Shown piece after piece: positions 4,555 through 5,363 of a stretch of 5,363 bases of DNA (positions are counted from its first letter, which is position 1; the number at the start of each line of letters is the position of its first letter). Source of the DNA: Gemmatimonadota bacterium (GTDB lineage: Bacteria > Gemmatimonadota > Gemmatimonadetes > Gemmatimonadales > Gemmatimonadaceae); NCBI GenBank assembly GCA_003222065.1, contig QHUV01000197.1:1-5363 (forward strand). Direction: 5' to 3'. Below the pieces are notes generated by a model. It was not told the DNA's origin. It saw only the letters and a list, made by a program, of their open reading frames with translations, and did not search any database. The translations under genes and the position numbers were made by a program.

Positions 4555-5363
4555 ATGAGATTGACAAGGGCGTCGAGCGTCGGCAGTTACGTGAGTTCAA
4601 TGCTTCTCGCGCTCGCTGTGGCGATTGCTTCTCCCGCGGGTGGGCAGCAGGGCTCAATCACTGGCCGCGTGCTAGCCGCGGGTTCAAACCAACCACTCGT
4701 CGACGGCCGCGTCATGGTGGCCGGCACGAATCTCATGACCGCCACTAATAGCGACGGTCAATACACTCTACGGAACGTGCCCGCTGGGGCGGCGATCGTC
4801 CGCGTAATTCGCGTCGGCTACCAGGAGGGCAGAAAGGCGGTAACCGTGAGTGCGGGACAGGTCTCGACGCTCGACTTCGCGCTGGAACGGGCGATCGTTC
4901 AGCTTCAGGAGATTGTCACCACCGCGACGGGGCAGCAGGCAAGGAGTGAGCTTGGCAACGCCGTCACGACGTTAGGCGACGTCAACGCCAGGGTCGAGAC
5001 GACGCCGGTGACCAATCTTGGCGATCTGCTTGTCGCCAAGGCGCCAGGTGTCGTTGTCTTGCCAGGGGCGATGACCGGCTCGGCGCCGGTGATCCGCATC
5101 CGCGGCCTGGGTTCCCTCGCGACTACCGGAAGCGGCGTGACGAACAACCCGATCTACGTCGTTGACGGGGTAAGGGTCGCTACCGGGTCGATCGGTCTCG
5201 GCACCGGTGGCACAGCAGGAAGTCTGCTCAACGACTTCGATCCTAACGAGATCGAAGATATCGAGATTGTGAAGGGCCCCTCGGCCGCTACGCTGTACGG
5301 TACGGACGCGGCCAACGGCGTCATTGTCATTAGCACGAGGAAAGGGCGCGCCGGCAACACGCG
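4555..5363 (+). CDS. SusC/RagA-type TonB-dependent outer membrane receptor (partial, 3' end outside window)
   Basis: The frame is open from ATG 4555 to the window edge and gives 269 residues without a stop. A signal peptide (about 1-31; hydrophobic core MLLALAVAIA, then SPAGGQQ) leads to a carboxypeptidase-regulatory-like beta-sandwich at about 34-110 (GSITGRVL, SDGQYTLRNVPAG, VRVGYQ-like strand). A TonB-box-like segment LQEIVTTATG lies at 117-126. The plug domain follows from about 127: TNLGDLLVAKAPGVVV, IRIRGLGS, NPIYVVDGVRV, then DPNEIEDIEIVKGPSAATLY and ANGVIVISTRKG at 253-264. These are canonical SusC/RagA plug motifs. No STN signalling domain precedes it. Full-length members are about 1,000 residues, so most of the barrel is missing here. 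It imports an unknown substrate across the outer membrane with TonB-ExbBD energy. A SusD-like partner, if any, would lie beyond the window. It appears to be a separate unit from the lemA cluster. Confidence 0.92.
   Translation, partial: MRLTRASSVGSYVSSMLLALAVAIASPAGGQQGSITGRVLAAGSNQPLVDGRVMVAGTNLMTATNSDGQYTLRNVPAGAAIVRVIRVGYQEGRKAVTVSAGQVSTLDFALERAIVQLQEIVTTATGQQARSELGNAVTTLGDVNARVETTPVTNLGDLLVAKAPGVVVLPGAMTGSAPVIRIRGLGSLATTGSGVTNNPIYVVDGVRVATGSIGLGTGGTAGSLLNDFDPNEIEDIEIVKGPSAATLYGTDAANGVIVISTRKGRAGNT

Noticed and set aside
4454..4657. A 67-residue minus-strand open frame crossing the receptor start
   Set aside because: It has no motif and overlaps the well-supported Shine-Dalgarno and signal peptide of the receptor gene.

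Overview
The window looks like chromosomal DNA from a high-GC, Gram-negative (diderm) bacterium, most likely Gemmatimonadota or a close relative. The main reason is the partial SusC/RagA-type TonB-dependent receptor at the right end. It has a carboxypeptidase-regulatory-like domain followed by a plug domain that ends in the signature 'EIEDIEIVKGPSAATLYGT', in a GC-rich genome rather than the lower-GC background usual for Bacteroidota. AgmX/PglI-type C-terminal domains, best known from Myxococcota, and two lipoproteins also point to a diderm envelope. The phylum is an inference from protein style and base composition.

Layout, all on the + strand. (1) Bases 2-73 hold the last codons of an unidentified gene, whose stop lies one base before the next start. 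(2) Bases 75-1124 encode a TonB/AgmX-like protein: one transmembrane helix, a proline-rich stretch, a long glycine-rich spacer and a C-terminal AgmX/PglI domain. A GC-rich hairpin with TTTT at 1149-1176 probably ends this unit. (3) Bases 1297-4197 form a four-gene cluster with gaps of 15-51 bases: a TPM-domain (YgcG-like) membrane protein, a degenerate nucleotidyltransferase-fold protein, a predicted lipoprotein with a second copy of the AgmX/PglI domain, and a lipoprotein form of LemA. A 16-bp perfect hairpin at 4232-4267 closes the unit. (4) A 357-base gap holds this hairpin, two short perfect palindromes, a smaller hairpin and a strong Shine-Dalgarno sequence. (5) A SusC/RagA-type receptor starts at 4555 and runs off the window; it has no stop codon here.

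How the parts may fit: TPM and LemA proteins are known frequent neighbours, and both act at the membrane or envelope without a settled biochemical role. The two AgmX/PglI-domain proteins share a Cys pair with identical spacing, one anchored in the inner membrane and one predicted to be lipid-anchored. Together with the TonB-dependent receptor downstream, the region is dominated by the cell envelope. The least expected member is the nucleotidyltransferase-fold protein inside the TPM/LemA cluster, which has Asn where the second catalytic acidic residue is expected. No mobile elements, CRISPR arrays, tRNA or rRNA genes were seen.
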